Of a stretch of 64,000 bases of DNA, positions 1 through 7,848 are shown in pieces. The position numbers were made by a program, and so were the translations under genes. How positions within the stretch are numbered: the stretch's first letter is position 1; each line of letters begins with the position of its first letter. Under the pieces are notes generated by a model. It made no database searches. It had not been told where the DNA came from and saw only the letters and a list, made by a program, of their open reading frames with translations. This DNA is from VRUE01 sp963714155 (GTDB lineage: Bacteria > Actinomycetota > Thermoleophilia > Solirubrobacterales > 70-9), in the NCBI GenBank assembly GCA_963714155.1, contig OY970236.1:1426001-1490000 (forward strand), given 5' to 3'.

Positions 1-276
1 CTAGTGGGTGTCCTCGCCGCCAGCTGGCAGCACGCGATCCACGTTCCCGGCCGCTACGGCACGATCCAGGACCTCTGGGTGCACCCCAATTGGCGCAGCC
101 GCGCGGTCGGCCACGAGCTGGTCGAGGCGTTCTGCGCACTTGCCCGGGAGCAGGGGGCGAAGCGAATCGAAGTCGGCCTGCCGCGAGAGGACTTCGAGCG
201 CATCGAGGCCACCACCGCCTTCTACAGCGCCAACGGCTTCGAGCATCTGGGACCACGGATGCGGAGGAAGCTCTGA
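1..276 (+). CDS. GNAT N-acetyltransferase, 5'-truncated by window edge
   Basis: C-terminal half of a GNAT-fold acetyltransferase; the frame is open to the first base, so the start lies outside the window. The segment VHPNWRSRAVGHELVEAF matches the acetyl-CoA binding motif A (R-x-x-x-x-G type), and the tail 'FYSANGFEHLGPRM' is the usual GNAT motif B, in which Tyr and Gly-Phe close the active site. The substrate cannot be told. It is followed after 14 bases by a hairpin and then by a deacetylase gene on the same strand, so it may belong to the same transcript as the small-molecule genes downstream. Confidence 0.85.
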   Translation, partial: LVGVLAASWQHAIHVPGRYGTIQDLWVHPNWRSRAVGHELVEAFCALAREQGAKRIEVGLPREDFERIEATTAFYSANGFEHLGPRMRRKL

Positions 277-290
277 TGACCCGCGCTTCG

Positions 291-322
291 GACATTGACC
301 CACCTCAGAGTGGGTCAATGTC
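291..322 (+). promoter_or_regulatory. Perfect 12-bp inverted repeat, operator or weak terminator
   Basis: The arms gacattgaccca (291-302) and tgggtcaatgtc (311-322) are perfectly complementary around an 8-nt loop. It lies 14 bases after the GNAT stop and ends 14 bases before the best start of the deacetylase gene. No T-run follows, so a repressor operator or a translational hairpin is as likely as a terminator. A TTG at 295 inside the arm is an unlikely start because of this structure. Confidence 0.6.
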
Positions 323-336
323 GGATGGGTTGTGCG

Positions 337-1299
337 ATGGCTGAGATGCTCTTGGTCGAGCAGCGCGTGGGCAGTGGCGAGGACGACGGCGCCCACTGGA
401 TCCTCGAAGGCGGACAGATCCTCCCGGGCGTCGATGACAACCGGCGCATGGAGGAGCTGCGGCGCGGTCTCTTGCGTCACTCGGGTGTCCACGCTGTCAC
501 CGCCGATGCCGACAGCGAAGACGTCGAGCAGACGCTGAGCGTCCTGCACGAGCCCACCTACCTGGAAGCGCTCGCCGAGGTCGCGGCCGAGCCGGTTGTG
601 ATCCCGGAGCTGACCCCACCTGGCCTGCCGCCCGACATCCCGGTCTGCTCTGGCTTGGTCGAGGCGGCGCGGGAGGGTGTTCGCACGGCGATGACCGCGG
701 CTGAGCGCCTGGTCGGCGGCGAGCGCTTCACCTATGCGCTTTGCCGGCCCCCCGGCCACCACGCCGGCCCGGCCTGGTTCGCCGGCTACTGCTATCTCAA
801 CACCGCGGCGGCTGCGGTGCAGGTGCTGCGCCAGGCCGGCATGAGCCCGGTCGGCATCCTCGATATCGACCTGCATTACCCCAACGGCACTGCGGCGATC
901 GTGGCGACGATGGGGGACACGAGCCTGCACTCGCTGCACGCCGCACCGGTGACCAACGTCGCCAACGGCGCGGTCGAACCGGCCACCGACCGCGAGGTGG
1001 CGGTTGAGTTTCCGGTCGTTCCCGATGCCGAGCGCTACTTGCACGTCGTCACCGAATCCCTGCTCGAGCTCGCTCCGGATTCTGCCGCTCTCGTCGTCTC
1101 GCTCGGCTACGACATCGTCGCCGGTGACCCGCACGGCTCCTGGACCTTCGAGCCCGAGATCTTCACTGAGATCGGTGCTCTGCTGGCCACCTGCGGCAAG
1201 CCCGTCTGCGTGATTCAGGAGGGCGGCTACGCCCTCGACTCCCTGGCCGAATGCAGCGAGGCCTTCGCCACCGGCCTACTCGGAGCCGTACCCGTATGA
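337..1299 (+). CDS. Histone deacetylase/acetylpolyamine amidohydrolase family protein
   Basis: Zn-dependent deacetylase of the arginase/HDAC fold, 320 aa from ATG 337 (ATG 346 is also possible). The family signature PPGHHAG gives the active-site His141-His142. DIDLHYPNGT supplies two Zn ligands, Asp178 and His180, and GYDIVAGDP holds the third metal-ligand region. It ends with the usual C-terminal segment CVIQEGGYAL. Bacterial members remove acetyl groups from polyamines, acetoin-related compounds or biosynthetic intermediates; the substrate is unknown here. It sits between a GNAT acetyltransferase and chorismate mutase, P450 and N-monooxygenase genes, so deprotection of an acetylated intermediate is a possible role (inference). 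Confidence 0.88.
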   Translation: MAEMLLVEQRVGSGEDDGAHWILEGGQILPGVDDNRRMEELRRGLLRHSGVHAVTADADSEDVEQTLSVLHEPTYLEALAEVAAEPVVIPELTPPGLPPDIPVCSGLVEAAREGVRTAMTAAERLVGGERFTYALCRPPGHHAGPAWFAGYCYLNTAAAAVQVLRQAGMSPVGILDIDLHYPNGTAAIVATMGDTSLHSLHAAPVTNVANGAVEPATDREVAVEFPVVPDAERYLHVVTESLLELAPDSAALVVSLGYDIVAGDPHGSWTFEPEIFTEIGALLATCGKPVCVIQEGGYALDSLAECSEAFATGLLGAVPV

Positions 1300-1410
1300 G
1301 CCTCCGCTGTTCCTTTCCCACGATATGTGCCGAGAAGGCACAGCGGAACAGACCCACCAGCCTCCGCTGTTCCTTTCCCCGGATATGCGCCGCAAAGGCA
1401 CACCGGAACG
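1300..1410 (+). repeat. Two tandem 51-bp imperfect palindromic repeats (REP-like)
   Basis: Positions 1300-1350 and 1360-1410 are about 85% identical copies spaced exactly 60 bases apart. Each begins gcctccgctgttccttt and ends aggcaca(g/c)cggaac, so each can fold into an imperfect hairpin of about 12 bp. They fill the gap between the deacetylase stop and the chorismate mutase start. Similar arms recur at 14675-14719 and 50964-51010. Confidence 0.6.
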
Positions 1411-1420
1411 GAGATGGGGA

Positions 1421-1729
1421 ATGAGCGAGAACGGGCTCACGGGGTTTCGCGACCGGCTCGACCCGATCGATGAGGAGATCGCCCGCTTGCTGGGCGAGCG
1501 CTTCGAGATCTGCCGTGAAGTCGCCGCGTACAAGAGCGAGCGCGGGATCCCGATGATGCAGCCCGACCGAGTCGCCGAGGTGCGCGCCCGCTACCTGGCC
1601 CGCGGGGCTGCGGTCAACCTGCCGGAAGATTTCACCGCGGCGCTTTTCGAGCTGCTGATCGGCGCCACCTGCAAGCTCGAGGACGAGTTGATGGAGGGAG
1701 CGGCCGCGAGCGAGGGGCAGGAACAGTGA
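1421..1729 (+). CDS. Chorismate mutase (AroQ type)
   Basis: Converts chorismate to prephenate. The 102-aa protein is all-helical AroQ class: FRDRLDPIDEEIARLLGERF is helix 1 with the catalytic Arg, followed by 'EVAAYKSERGIPMMQPDRV', which carries the second active-site Lys/Arg set. The start is ATG 1421, preceded by a purine-rich gatgggga; a longer frame from 1325 would run through the palindromic repeats and is rejected. The stop overlaps the GTG start of the P450 gene (GTGA), so the two are translationally coupled. Its place next to a P450 and an N-monooxygenase suggests a role in a specialised pathway rather than only aromatic amino acid synthesis (inference). Confidence 0.88.
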   Translation: MSENGLTGFRDRLDPIDEEIARLLGERFEICREVAAYKSERGIPMMQPDRVAEVRARYLARGAAVNLPEDFTAALFELLIGATCKLEDELMEGAAASEGQEQ

Positions 1730-3033
1730 GCGCAGAGCTGCCGCCCGGGCCCTCGGTCTCAGTCGAGGAGCAATCGGCGCGCTGGTCGAGCGAGCCGCTG
1801 CCTTTCCTGGAGGAGTGCAGGGAGCGCTACGGCGACACCTTCACCCTGCGCCTGCGCCACCTCGGCACCTGGGTCGTCCTTTCTGACCCCGAGGACGTCA
1901 AACGGGTCTTCTCCACCGACAGCAACGACCTCGGCGTCGGCGTGCCGAACCTGGCCCTGCGGCCGGTGCTCGGCGCCCACTCGGTGATGCTGAGCGAGGA
2001 GCCCGAGCACATGGCGCGCCGCAAGCTGATGTTGCCGCGCTTCCACGGCGAGCGGATGCGCGAGGACGCCGAGATGATGACCGCGCTGGCGCGGCGCGAA
2101 GTGCGGGCCTGGCCGGCCGGCGAGCCGTTCGCGCTCTGGCCGCGGATGCAGGCGCTGACCCAGGAGGTCGTGATGCGAGCGGTCTTCGGCGATGACGGCG
2201 GGCAGTTGGATCGGCTGCGCGCCCTGCTCACCAACCTCACCGACGCGGTCAACGACGAAGATCGCTTGCGCGAACTCGCCGAGCATGGCCCGGACTGGCT
2301 CGAAAAGAGCGCCGGCTGGCGCGAAGCGATGGCGCCGGTGGAAGAGGAGGTCCTGGCCGAGGTTCGACGCCGCCGCGAGGAAGGGGAGAACGGCCGCCGC
2401 GACGCGGTCTCGATCCTGATCGAGGCGCGCAACGAGGATGGCTCGCCGCTGAGCGAGAAAGACCTGCGCGACGAACTGCTGACCCTGCTCACCGACGGCC
2501 CGACCTCGAGCTCGCTGGCGTGGGTCTTCGAGCGCCTGCTGCGCCACCCCGAGAAGCTGGCGCGACTGCAGGAGGAACTGCTGGCGGGGGAGGGGGATGC
2601 CTACCTCGACGCGGTGATCAAGGAGACCCTGCGCCTGCGGCCGCCGGTCTCGGTCGTCGTCCGCCGCCTGCTCAAGCCGGCAACGCTCGGCGGCTACAAC
2701 CTGCCCGCCGAGACGCTGATCGCGCCCTGCGTCTACCTGATCCACCACCGCGCCGACGTCTATGAGAACCCCGGCGAGTTCATCCCCGAGCGCTTCCTCA
2801 CCCAGCGCGCGGCAGTACCGACCTGGATCCCCTTCGGCGGCGGCGCCCGCCGCTGCCTCGCCGCCAGCTACGCCGAACAGGAGATGAAGCGCGTGCTGCG
2901 CACCGTGCTCGAGGAGGTCGAGCTGGAGCCGGTCGAGTCGCGCTCCGAGCGCGTCACCCGCGGCGCGATCGCCTTCAGCCCCGCCCAGCACGGCCTCGTC
3001 CTCGCCCGGCCCCGGAGCACTGTCCTCGCATGA
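1726..3033 (+). CDS. Cytochrome P450
   Basis: Haem monooxygenase, 435 aa, with no membrane anchor. Diagnostic parts are the K-helix ExxR (KETLRLRP), the PERF segment (FIPERF), and the haem loop FGGGARRCLA, in which Cys is the axial ligand and the usual final Gly is Ala. The I-helix reads LLTDGPTSSSLAW instead of the common AGxET/D-T, so the proton-relay Thr is replaced by a Ser-rich run. The GTG start at 1726 overlaps the chorismate mutase stop. The substrate is unknown. No ferredoxin partner is encoded nearby, so electrons must come from elsewhere. Confidence 0.93.
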   Translation: MSAELPPGPSVSVEEQSARWSSEPLPFLEECRERYGDTFTLRLRHLGTWVVLSDPEDVKRVFSTDSNDLGVGVPNLALRPVLGAHSVMLSEEPEHMARRKLMLPRFHGERMREDAEMMTALARREVRAWPAGEPFALWPRMQALTQEVVMRAVFGDDGGQLDRLRALLTNLTDAVNDEDRLRELAEHGPDWLEKSAGWREAMAPVEEEVLAEVRRRREEGENGRRDAVSILIEARNEDGSPLSEKDLRDELLTLLTDGPTSSSLAWVFERLLRHPEKLARLQEELLAGEGDAYLDAVIKETLRLRPPVSVVVRRLLKPATLGGYNLPAETLIAPCVYLIHHRADVYENPGEFIPERFLTQRAAVPTWIPFGGGARRCLAASYAEQEMKRVLRTVLEEVELEPVESRSERVTRGAIAFSPAQHGLVLARPRSTVLA

Positions 3034-3034
3034 G

Positions 3035-3081
3035 AGGTGCAACGCGGTGCCCCCCTGGGAGGGCTACAAAACGTTGCACCT
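3035..3081 (+). promoter_or_regulatory. 10-bp inverted repeat just before an RBS
   Basis: aggtgcaacg (3035-3044) and cgttgcacct (3072-3081) are perfectly complementary with a 27-nt spacer. The right arm abuts the ribosome binding site tggaggt of the GTG start at 3091. It could be a repressor operator or an mRNA hairpin that controls access to the RBS. Confidence 0.5.
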
Positions 3082-3090
3082 GGAGGTGCC

Positions 3091-4413
3091 GTGGCTAGCT
3101 ATGACCTCATAGTCGTCGGCGCCGGCGCCAAGGCCGCCGGGATCTCGACCAAGGTCCACATCCTCAACAGCCTCGGCCTCACCCAGCTCTCGATCCTGGT
3201 GATCGAGGGAACCGAGGTCGCTGCCTCCTGGAAGGGACGCAACGGAATGACCTCGGGCGAGGAGCCACTCGCGGTGACCCCGATCAAGGACGTCGGCTTC
3301 CCCTACCGCAGCCACGTCGAGTTTGGGGAGGCGGGGGAGGCGATCGACGCCGCCCTCGCCCAGTTCACCTGGCAGCAGTACATGATCAGCACGCGCCGCT
3401 ACGCCCGCTGGGTCGACGCCGGCTCGCCGCAGGTGCGCCACCGCGACTACGGCGAGTACCTCACCTGGGTGCTCTCGCGGGCGACGGAGGGAGTCGAGCA
3501 CCTTTCCGCTCGCGTCACCGAGGTATCGCTCGACGAGACGGGCGAGCGCTGGTTGGTCGATGCTGAGGCGGACGGCGGCCAGTCGCGCCACGCCGGCGGC
3601 GCCCTGGTGCTGACCGGTCCCGGCATCCACCGCGCCTTTCCACATGAGCCGGCCGTGGCCGACCGCGTCTTCCACTGCGACAGCAGGCGCGATGAGTTCG
3701 CCCGTATCCCCGAGGAGAGTCGCTGCGACGTCGCCATCGTCGGCGGCGGCGAGAGCGCCCTCAGCGCGACGATGTTCCTGCGCGGGATGCGGCCCGACTG
3801 CCGCTTCACGATCTACACGCCGATGCTGCCGATGAGCCGCGGCGAGAGCTTCCTCGAGAACCGGGTCTTCTCCAACCCCGATACGGTCGAATGGGAGTCG
3901 CTCGACCAGCAGACCAGGCGCGACTTCGTCAAGCACTCCGACCGCGGCGTCTTCGACCCACCCAGCCTGGCGGCAATCGCCTACGACGAGCGCTGCCGCT
4001 TCGTCACCGGCCGCGTCACCGATGTCGGCGCCGCCGCTAACGGTGAGGGCGTGCGGCTCGAGTACGAGTCACCGGAAGGGGAGACGAGCAAAGAGCACGA
4101 CTTTGTAGCCAACTGCACCGGCTTCGACCTGCTGGCGCAGCTGCGCACGCTCTTCCCGGCCACGGTGCGCGAGGAGATCGAGCGCCGCAGCGGCCCGATC
4201 TGGGACCAGCCAGCAGGCAGCGAGGTGCCGATCGGGCGCAGCTTGGAGTTGGTGGACATGCAGCCACGACTGCATATCCCGGGCCTCGCCGGCCTCAGCC
4301 AGGGCCCGGGCTTCGCCAATCTCGGCGCCCTCGGCCTGCTTTCCAACCGGGTGCTGCGGCCCCTAGTGATCGCAAATAGCGAACTACTTGACACTTATAA
4401 ACCGGTCGCATAG
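3091..4413 (+). CDS. MbtG-like lysine/ornithine N-monooxygenase (SidA/IucD/PvdA family)
   Basis: Flavin-dependent N-hydroxylase, 440 aa. An FAD-binding Rossmann motif (VVGAGAKAAG) is at the N-terminus and an NADPH-binding motif (IVGGGESA) lies near residue 220. The stretches SPxKDVGFPYRS-like (here TPIKDVGFPYRS), 'TDRGVF'-like (here SDRGVF) and LSQGPGFANLGALGLLSNRVL-like ending resemble, from memory, the mycobactin lysine N-oxygenase MbtG. Such enzymes make hydroxamate groups for siderophores. The start GTG 3091 has a strong RBS (ggaggt); a longer frame from 3037 would cross the inverted repeat. It follows the P450 on the same strand. No NRPS or siderophore synthase is in the window, so the product is unknown. 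Confidence 0.82.
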   Translation: MASYDLIVVGAGAKAAGISTKVHILNSLGLTQLSILVIEGTEVAASWKGRNGMTSGEEPLAVTPIKDVGFPYRSHVEFGEAGEAIDAALAQFTWQQYMISTRRYARWVDAGSPQVRHRDYGEYLTWVLSRATEGVEHLSARVTEVSLDETGERWLVDAEADGGQSRHAGGALVLTGPGIHRAFPHEPAVADRVFHCDSRRDEFARIPEESRCDVAIVGGGESALSATMFLRGMRPDCRFTIYTPMLPMSRGESFLENRVFSNPDTVEWESLDQQTRRDFVKHSDRGVFDPPSLAAIAYDERCRFVTGRVTDVGAAANGEGVRLEYESPEGETSKEHDFVANCTGFDLLAQLRTLFPATVREEIERRSGPIWDQPAGSEVPIGRSLELVDMQPRLHIPGLAGLSQGPGFANLGALGLLSNRVLRPLVIANSELLDTYKPVA

Positions 4414-4416
4414 GGT
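4388..4416 (+). promoter_or_regulatory. Sigma-70 type promoter for the PQQ-like lipoprotein gene
   Basis: TTGACA (4388-4393), a 17-nt spacer and TAGGGT (4411-4416). It overlaps the stop codon of the monooxygenase gene, which separates the lipoprotein gene at 4447 from the upstream operon. Confidence 0.65.
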
Positions 4417-4446
4417 CGCGGCCGACGACGAGGGAGGCAGGGGTAC

Positions 4447-5997
4447 ATGGAGCAGCTGAGCAGGAGCGCTGGGATACCGCGCGCGGTAGTGGGATCGCTG
4501 GCGGTTGCGCTTGTCGCCTTGGCACTCGCCGGGTGTGGCTCCTCGTCCTCCGGTGACGGCGGTGAGAAGGCGAGCTTCACCGGCTCCGGTTTCCCTGGCG
4601 TCGACGCGGCCAACACCCGCAACGCCGAGAGCACGATCGACAGCTCCAACGTCGGCGACCTCGCCGTGGCTTGGAAAACGCCGATTTCCGGCACCAGCAA
4701 CTTCGGTAGCTACGCCTCGACCCCAGTGATCGACGAGGGCGTGATCTACTCGCAGGACCTCGCCTCCAACGTGCAGGCGCTCGACCTCGATTCGGGCAAA
4801 GTGCACTGGACGGCAACATTTGAACAGCCCAGCGAGGGGCCGAACGGGATCGTCGTCGCCGAGGGCAAGGTCTTCGGTGCCACCCCCACCGAAGCTTTCG
4901 CGCTCGACCAGAAAACAGGTGAACAGCTCTGGTCGGTGCCGCTTACTCGCAATAAACACGAGGGCATCGACATGGCGCCCGGCTATGACCACGGCATGGT
5001 CTACGTCTCGACCGTGCCACTCAACGTCAACGAGGTCTACGAAGGCGGCGGCGCTGGCATCCTCTGGGCGCTCGACGCCAAGACCGGCAAGAAAAAGTGG
5101 CACTTCGACACCGTGCCGACGAGCCTCTGGGGCAATCCCAAGGTGAACTCCGGCGGCGGCGTCTGGTACCCGCCGGCGTTCGATGGCAAGGGCTCGATGT
5201 ACTTCGGCGTCGGTAACCCGGCCCCGTTCCCCGGCACGAGCCAGTACCCCTACGGCTCCAGTCGCCCAGGCCCGAACCTCTACACCAACTCGTTGGTCAA
5301 GCTCAACGCCAAGACCGGCAAGCTCGACTGGTTCCACCAGGTCACCCCGCACGACATCTACGACTGGGACTTCCAGGGCCCGCCGATCCTGATCAAGGTG
5401 GACGGCAAGGAAATCGTCGCCGCCGCCGGCAAGTCGGGGATCGTCCTCGCCGCCGACCCAAAGAGCGGCAAAGTGCTCTGGCAGACCACCGTTGGCAAAC
5501 ACAACGGGCACGACGACGACGGGCTGCTGGCGATGCGCGGGGAAGAGTCGAAGATCGACGCTCCCTCCACCGTCTACCCGGGCTCGCTGGGCGGCGTCAT
5601 CGCGCCGATGTCAACCAATGGCTCCCTGCTCTTCGTGCCGGTGGTCAACGGCTCGGTGACGATCGTCTCGGGCGCCGAAAAGCAGGAATCGGGGGAACTC
5701 AGCGGTGAAGTCGTTGCCCTCGACGCGGCGACCGGCAAGGTCAAGTGGAAAGAAGAACTCGGCAGCGCGGCTTTCGGTGCAACGACGGCGGCAAACGATT
5801 TGGTCTTCGCCACGTCCTTCGAAGGTTCGCTCTCGGCCTTCGACGCCAAAACCGGCCAGGTCGTCTGGCGCGAAAGACTGCCGGCCGGGACCAATTCCGG
5901 GGTGATGCTCGAGGGTGACACGCTGATCGCCCCCGCTGGCGTTGCCTCCGTGGCCGGCCAGACGCCGCAGATCGTCGCCTTCCGCGCCGGCGGCTAG
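4447..5997 (+). CDS. PQQ-binding-like beta-propeller lipoprotein
   Basis: 516-aa exported protein. A lipoprotein signal ends in LALAGC, so Cys is the lipidated residue, followed by a Ser/Gly linker. The rest is a beta-propeller of the quinoprotein dehydrogenase type, with repeated 'LDxxTGxxxW' blades such as ALDLDSGKVHW, ALDQKTGEQLW, KLNAKTGKLDW, ADPKSGKVLW, ALDAATGKVKW and AFDAKTGQVVW. HDIYDWDFQ resembles the region around the catalytic pocket of alcohol/glucose dehydrogenases, but I cannot confirm the Cys-Cys and Asp needed for PQQ catalysis, so a structural propeller role is equally possible. It has its own promoter. A carbonic anhydrase converges from the other strand. Confidence 0.85.
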   Translation: MEQLSRSAGIPRAVVGSLAVALVALALAGCGSSSSGDGGEKASFTGSGFPGVDAANTRNAESTIDSSNVGDLAVAWKTPISGTSNFGSYASTPVIDEGVIYSQDLASNVQALDLDSGKVHWTATFEQPSEGPNGIVVAEGKVFGATPTEAFALDQKTGEQLWSVPLTRNKHEGIDMAPGYDHGMVYVSTVPLNVNEVYEGGGAGILWALDAKTGKKKWHFDTVPTSLWGNPKVNSGGGVWYPPAFDGKGSMYFGVGNPAPFPGTSQYPYGSSRPGPNLYTNSLVKLNAKTGKLDWFHQVTPHDIYDWDFQGPPILIKVDGKEIVAAAGKSGIVLAADPKSGKVLWQTTVGKHNGHDDDGLLAMRGEESKIDAPSTVYPGSLGGVIAPMSTNGSLLFVPVVNGSVTIVSGAEKQESGELSGEVVALDAATGKVKWKEELGSAAFGATTAANDLVFATSFEGSLSAFDAKTGQVVWRERLPAGTNSGVMLEGDTLIAPAGVASVAGQTPQIVAFRAGG

Positions 5998-6005
5998 GCG
6001 ACCGA

Positions 6006-6506
6006 TCAGGCCTCCGCCGCGACCTCGCGCAGGCGGTGGGTGTCGACGTCGTAGACGAAGCCGCGCACCGAGCCTCGCTCGGGGAGGAAGACGGAGCGGC
6101 GCACGCGCAGGATCGACTGGCGCACGTCGGCGTCGACGTCGGCGAACGACTCGATCGCGAAGGCGGGGGCGACCCCGGTCTGCTCCTGCAGCTCGGCGCG
6201 AAAACTGTCGTCGCTGATCTTCTCCATGCCGCAGTCGGTGTGGTGGATCAGCATCACCTCGCGCGTCCCCAGTAGCCGCTGCGAGATCGCCAGCGAGCGA
6301 ATCACGTCGTCGGTGATCACGCCGCCGGCGTTGCGCAGCACGTGCGCCTCGCCGTCGCCCAGCCCGAGCGCGGCAAAGACGTCGAGGCGCGAGTCCATGC
6401 AGGTGACGATCGCCAGGCCGCGGCTCGGCCGCACGTCCAGATGCTTGGCCGGGAGCGAGGCGGCGAAGCTCTCGTTGCTCGCCAGCAGTTTGTCGATCAC
6501 GCTCAT
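6006..6506 (-). CDS. Beta-class carbonic anhydrase
   Basis: Interconverts CO2 and bicarbonate. The 166-aa protein carries the beta-CA zinc site: CMDSRLD (Cys36 with the Asp38-Arg40 dyad) and HHTDCGM (His89, Cys92). Its size matches short mycobacterial-type beta-CAs. ATG 6506 (MSVIDKLL) is the natural start; a frame extension to 6773 runs into the promoter of the divergent PucR gene. The 3' end faces the propeller lipoprotein gene with an 8-base gap. Confidence 0.93.
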   Translation of the reverse strand: MSVIDKLLASNESFAASLPAKHLDVRPSRGLAIVTCMDSRLDVFAALGLGDGEAHVLRNAGGVITDDVIRSLAISQRLLGTREVMLIHHTDCGMEKISDDSFRAELQEQTGVAPAFAIESFADVDADVRQSILRVRRSVFLPERGSVRGFVYDVDTHRLREVAAEA

Positions 6507-6589
6507 TGCCGCCACCCTAAAGGGACGATCGGCCGGGCGAGTTGACACTTTTGGAGATGGCGTACTAGCTTGTCTATAGGGAGAGGGGG

Positions 6590-7792
6590 ATGCGGTTGGA
6601 GGTGCTGGACGAGATTCGGGCCGAGCTGGTCCAGAAACTTCGGACCCGTTCGGGTGAGATTGAAGACGCCCTCGTTGCTCATGTTCAGGCGCTCTCCGAA
6701 GACGCCGAAGGCGACGATCCGGATTACCGCGCGGGCCTTCGCGCCACGGTCGCCGAGTCCCTCGACTACGCACTGCAGGGGATTGAGCGGGGCGACGCGT
6801 GGGAGGGACCGATGCCGCCGGCGGCGGCTGCCCAGGCGCGACGGGCAGCGCGCAGCGGCGTTCCGCTGGAGACGGTCTTGCGCCGCTACGCGGCGGGCGA
6901 CCGCCTGGTCGGCGAGTTCATCATCGACGAGGCGGCGGGGATGTCCCACGAGCAGACCAGGCAGATCCTGCGCAGCCAGGGCCCGCACGTCGATCGCCTG
7001 ATGGCCGCGGTCGCGGCCGAGTACGTCGAGGAGCTGGAGCTGTTGCGACGCTCGCCCTCGCAGCGCCGAGCCGAACGCGTGCAGAGGCTCCTGGCCGGCA
7101 ACGCCCCGACCGAGATCGGCTGGCTGGACTACGAGCTCGAGGCCTGGCACCTGGGCCTGATCGTCACCGGCCCCCGGCCGGATGTCGCCGCGCGCACCCT
7201 GGCCGCGGGCCTCGGTCGCCGACCCCTGGTGGTTGCCCGCGGCGACGAAACGGCCTGGGGGTGGCTGGGTGGCTTGGAGCCGCTGGCCGTGGCCGATCTG
7301 GAGCGCTACCTAGCGGCGGGAGTGCTGGGCCAGGTCTCGCTCGCGGTCGGCGAGCCCCGTCAGGGGCTGGAGGGCTGGCGCCTCACCCACCATGAAGCGA
7401 AGGCTGCCCAGCAGGTGATGCTGCGCCGGCCGCGACCCCTGATTCAGGCAAGCGACGTCGTCCTGCTGGCGGCGGTGCTGCGCGACGACCTGCTGGCGCG
7501 ATCCCTGCGTGAGACCTACCTGGCGCCGCTCGACGAGATGGGCGATCCGGGTGGAATCCTGCGCGGGACGCTGCGCGCCTATTTCGAGGCCGGCTTCAAC
7601 GCCGCCACCGCCGCCGCGGCGCTGCAGGTCGACCGGCACACCGTGCAACGGCGCCTGCGCAAGGTCGAGGAGGCCCTTGGCCGGATGTTGCAGGCGAGCC
7701 ACGCTGAGATCGAGGTCGCCCTCCTGCTGGAGGAGCTAGATGAGGAGCCAAATAGTTTGCCGTTGGGACAATTTGGCGAACTTGGCTCCTAG
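6590..7792 (+). CDS. PucR/CdaR-type transcriptional regulator
   Basis: 400-aa regulator with a long N-terminal sensory part and a C-terminal PucR helix-turn-helix: GTLRAYFEAGFNAATAAAAL followed by QVDRHTVQRRLRKVEEALG. The N-terminal half (RRAARSGVPLETVLRRYAAGDR) is the helical RsbRD-like region common in actinobacterial PucR proteins. It is preceded by ggagagggg and a TTGACA at 6542-6547 with no clear -10. It is divergent from the carbonic anhydrase across 83 bp, so either local or distant targets are possible; the ligand is unknown. Confidence 0.87.
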   Translation: MRLEVLDEIRAELVQKLRTRSGEIEDALVAHVQALSEDAEGDDPDYRAGLRATVAESLDYALQGIERGDAWEGPMPPAAAAQARRAARSGVPLETVLRRYAAGDRLVGEFIIDEAAGMSHEQTRQILRSQGPHVDRLMAAVAAEYVEELELLRRSPSQRRAERVQRLLAGNAPTEIGWLDYELEAWHLGLIVTGPRPDVAARTLAAGLGRRPLVVARGDETAWGWLGGLEPLAVADLERYLAAGVLGQVSLAVGEPRQGLEGWRLTHHEAKAAQQVMLRRPRPLIQASDVVLLAAVLRDDLLARSLRETYLAPLDEMGDPGGILRGTLRAYFEAGFNAATAAAALQVDRHTVQRRLRKVEEALGRMLQASHAEIEVALLLEELDEEPNSLPLGQFGELGS

Positions 7793-7848
7793 CCGCGCGC
7801 CACATTGGTGCAGCGGAAGTGGGGGAGCCACGATAGACATTGCCGCCC

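Noticed and set aside
1..1134. 377-aa minus-strand open frame
   Set aside because: Antisense to the GNAT and HDAC genes, both with clear motifs; no domain of its own.
1300..1410. CRISPR array
   Set aside because: Only two imperfect palindromic units with a 9-nt spacer; no cas gene.
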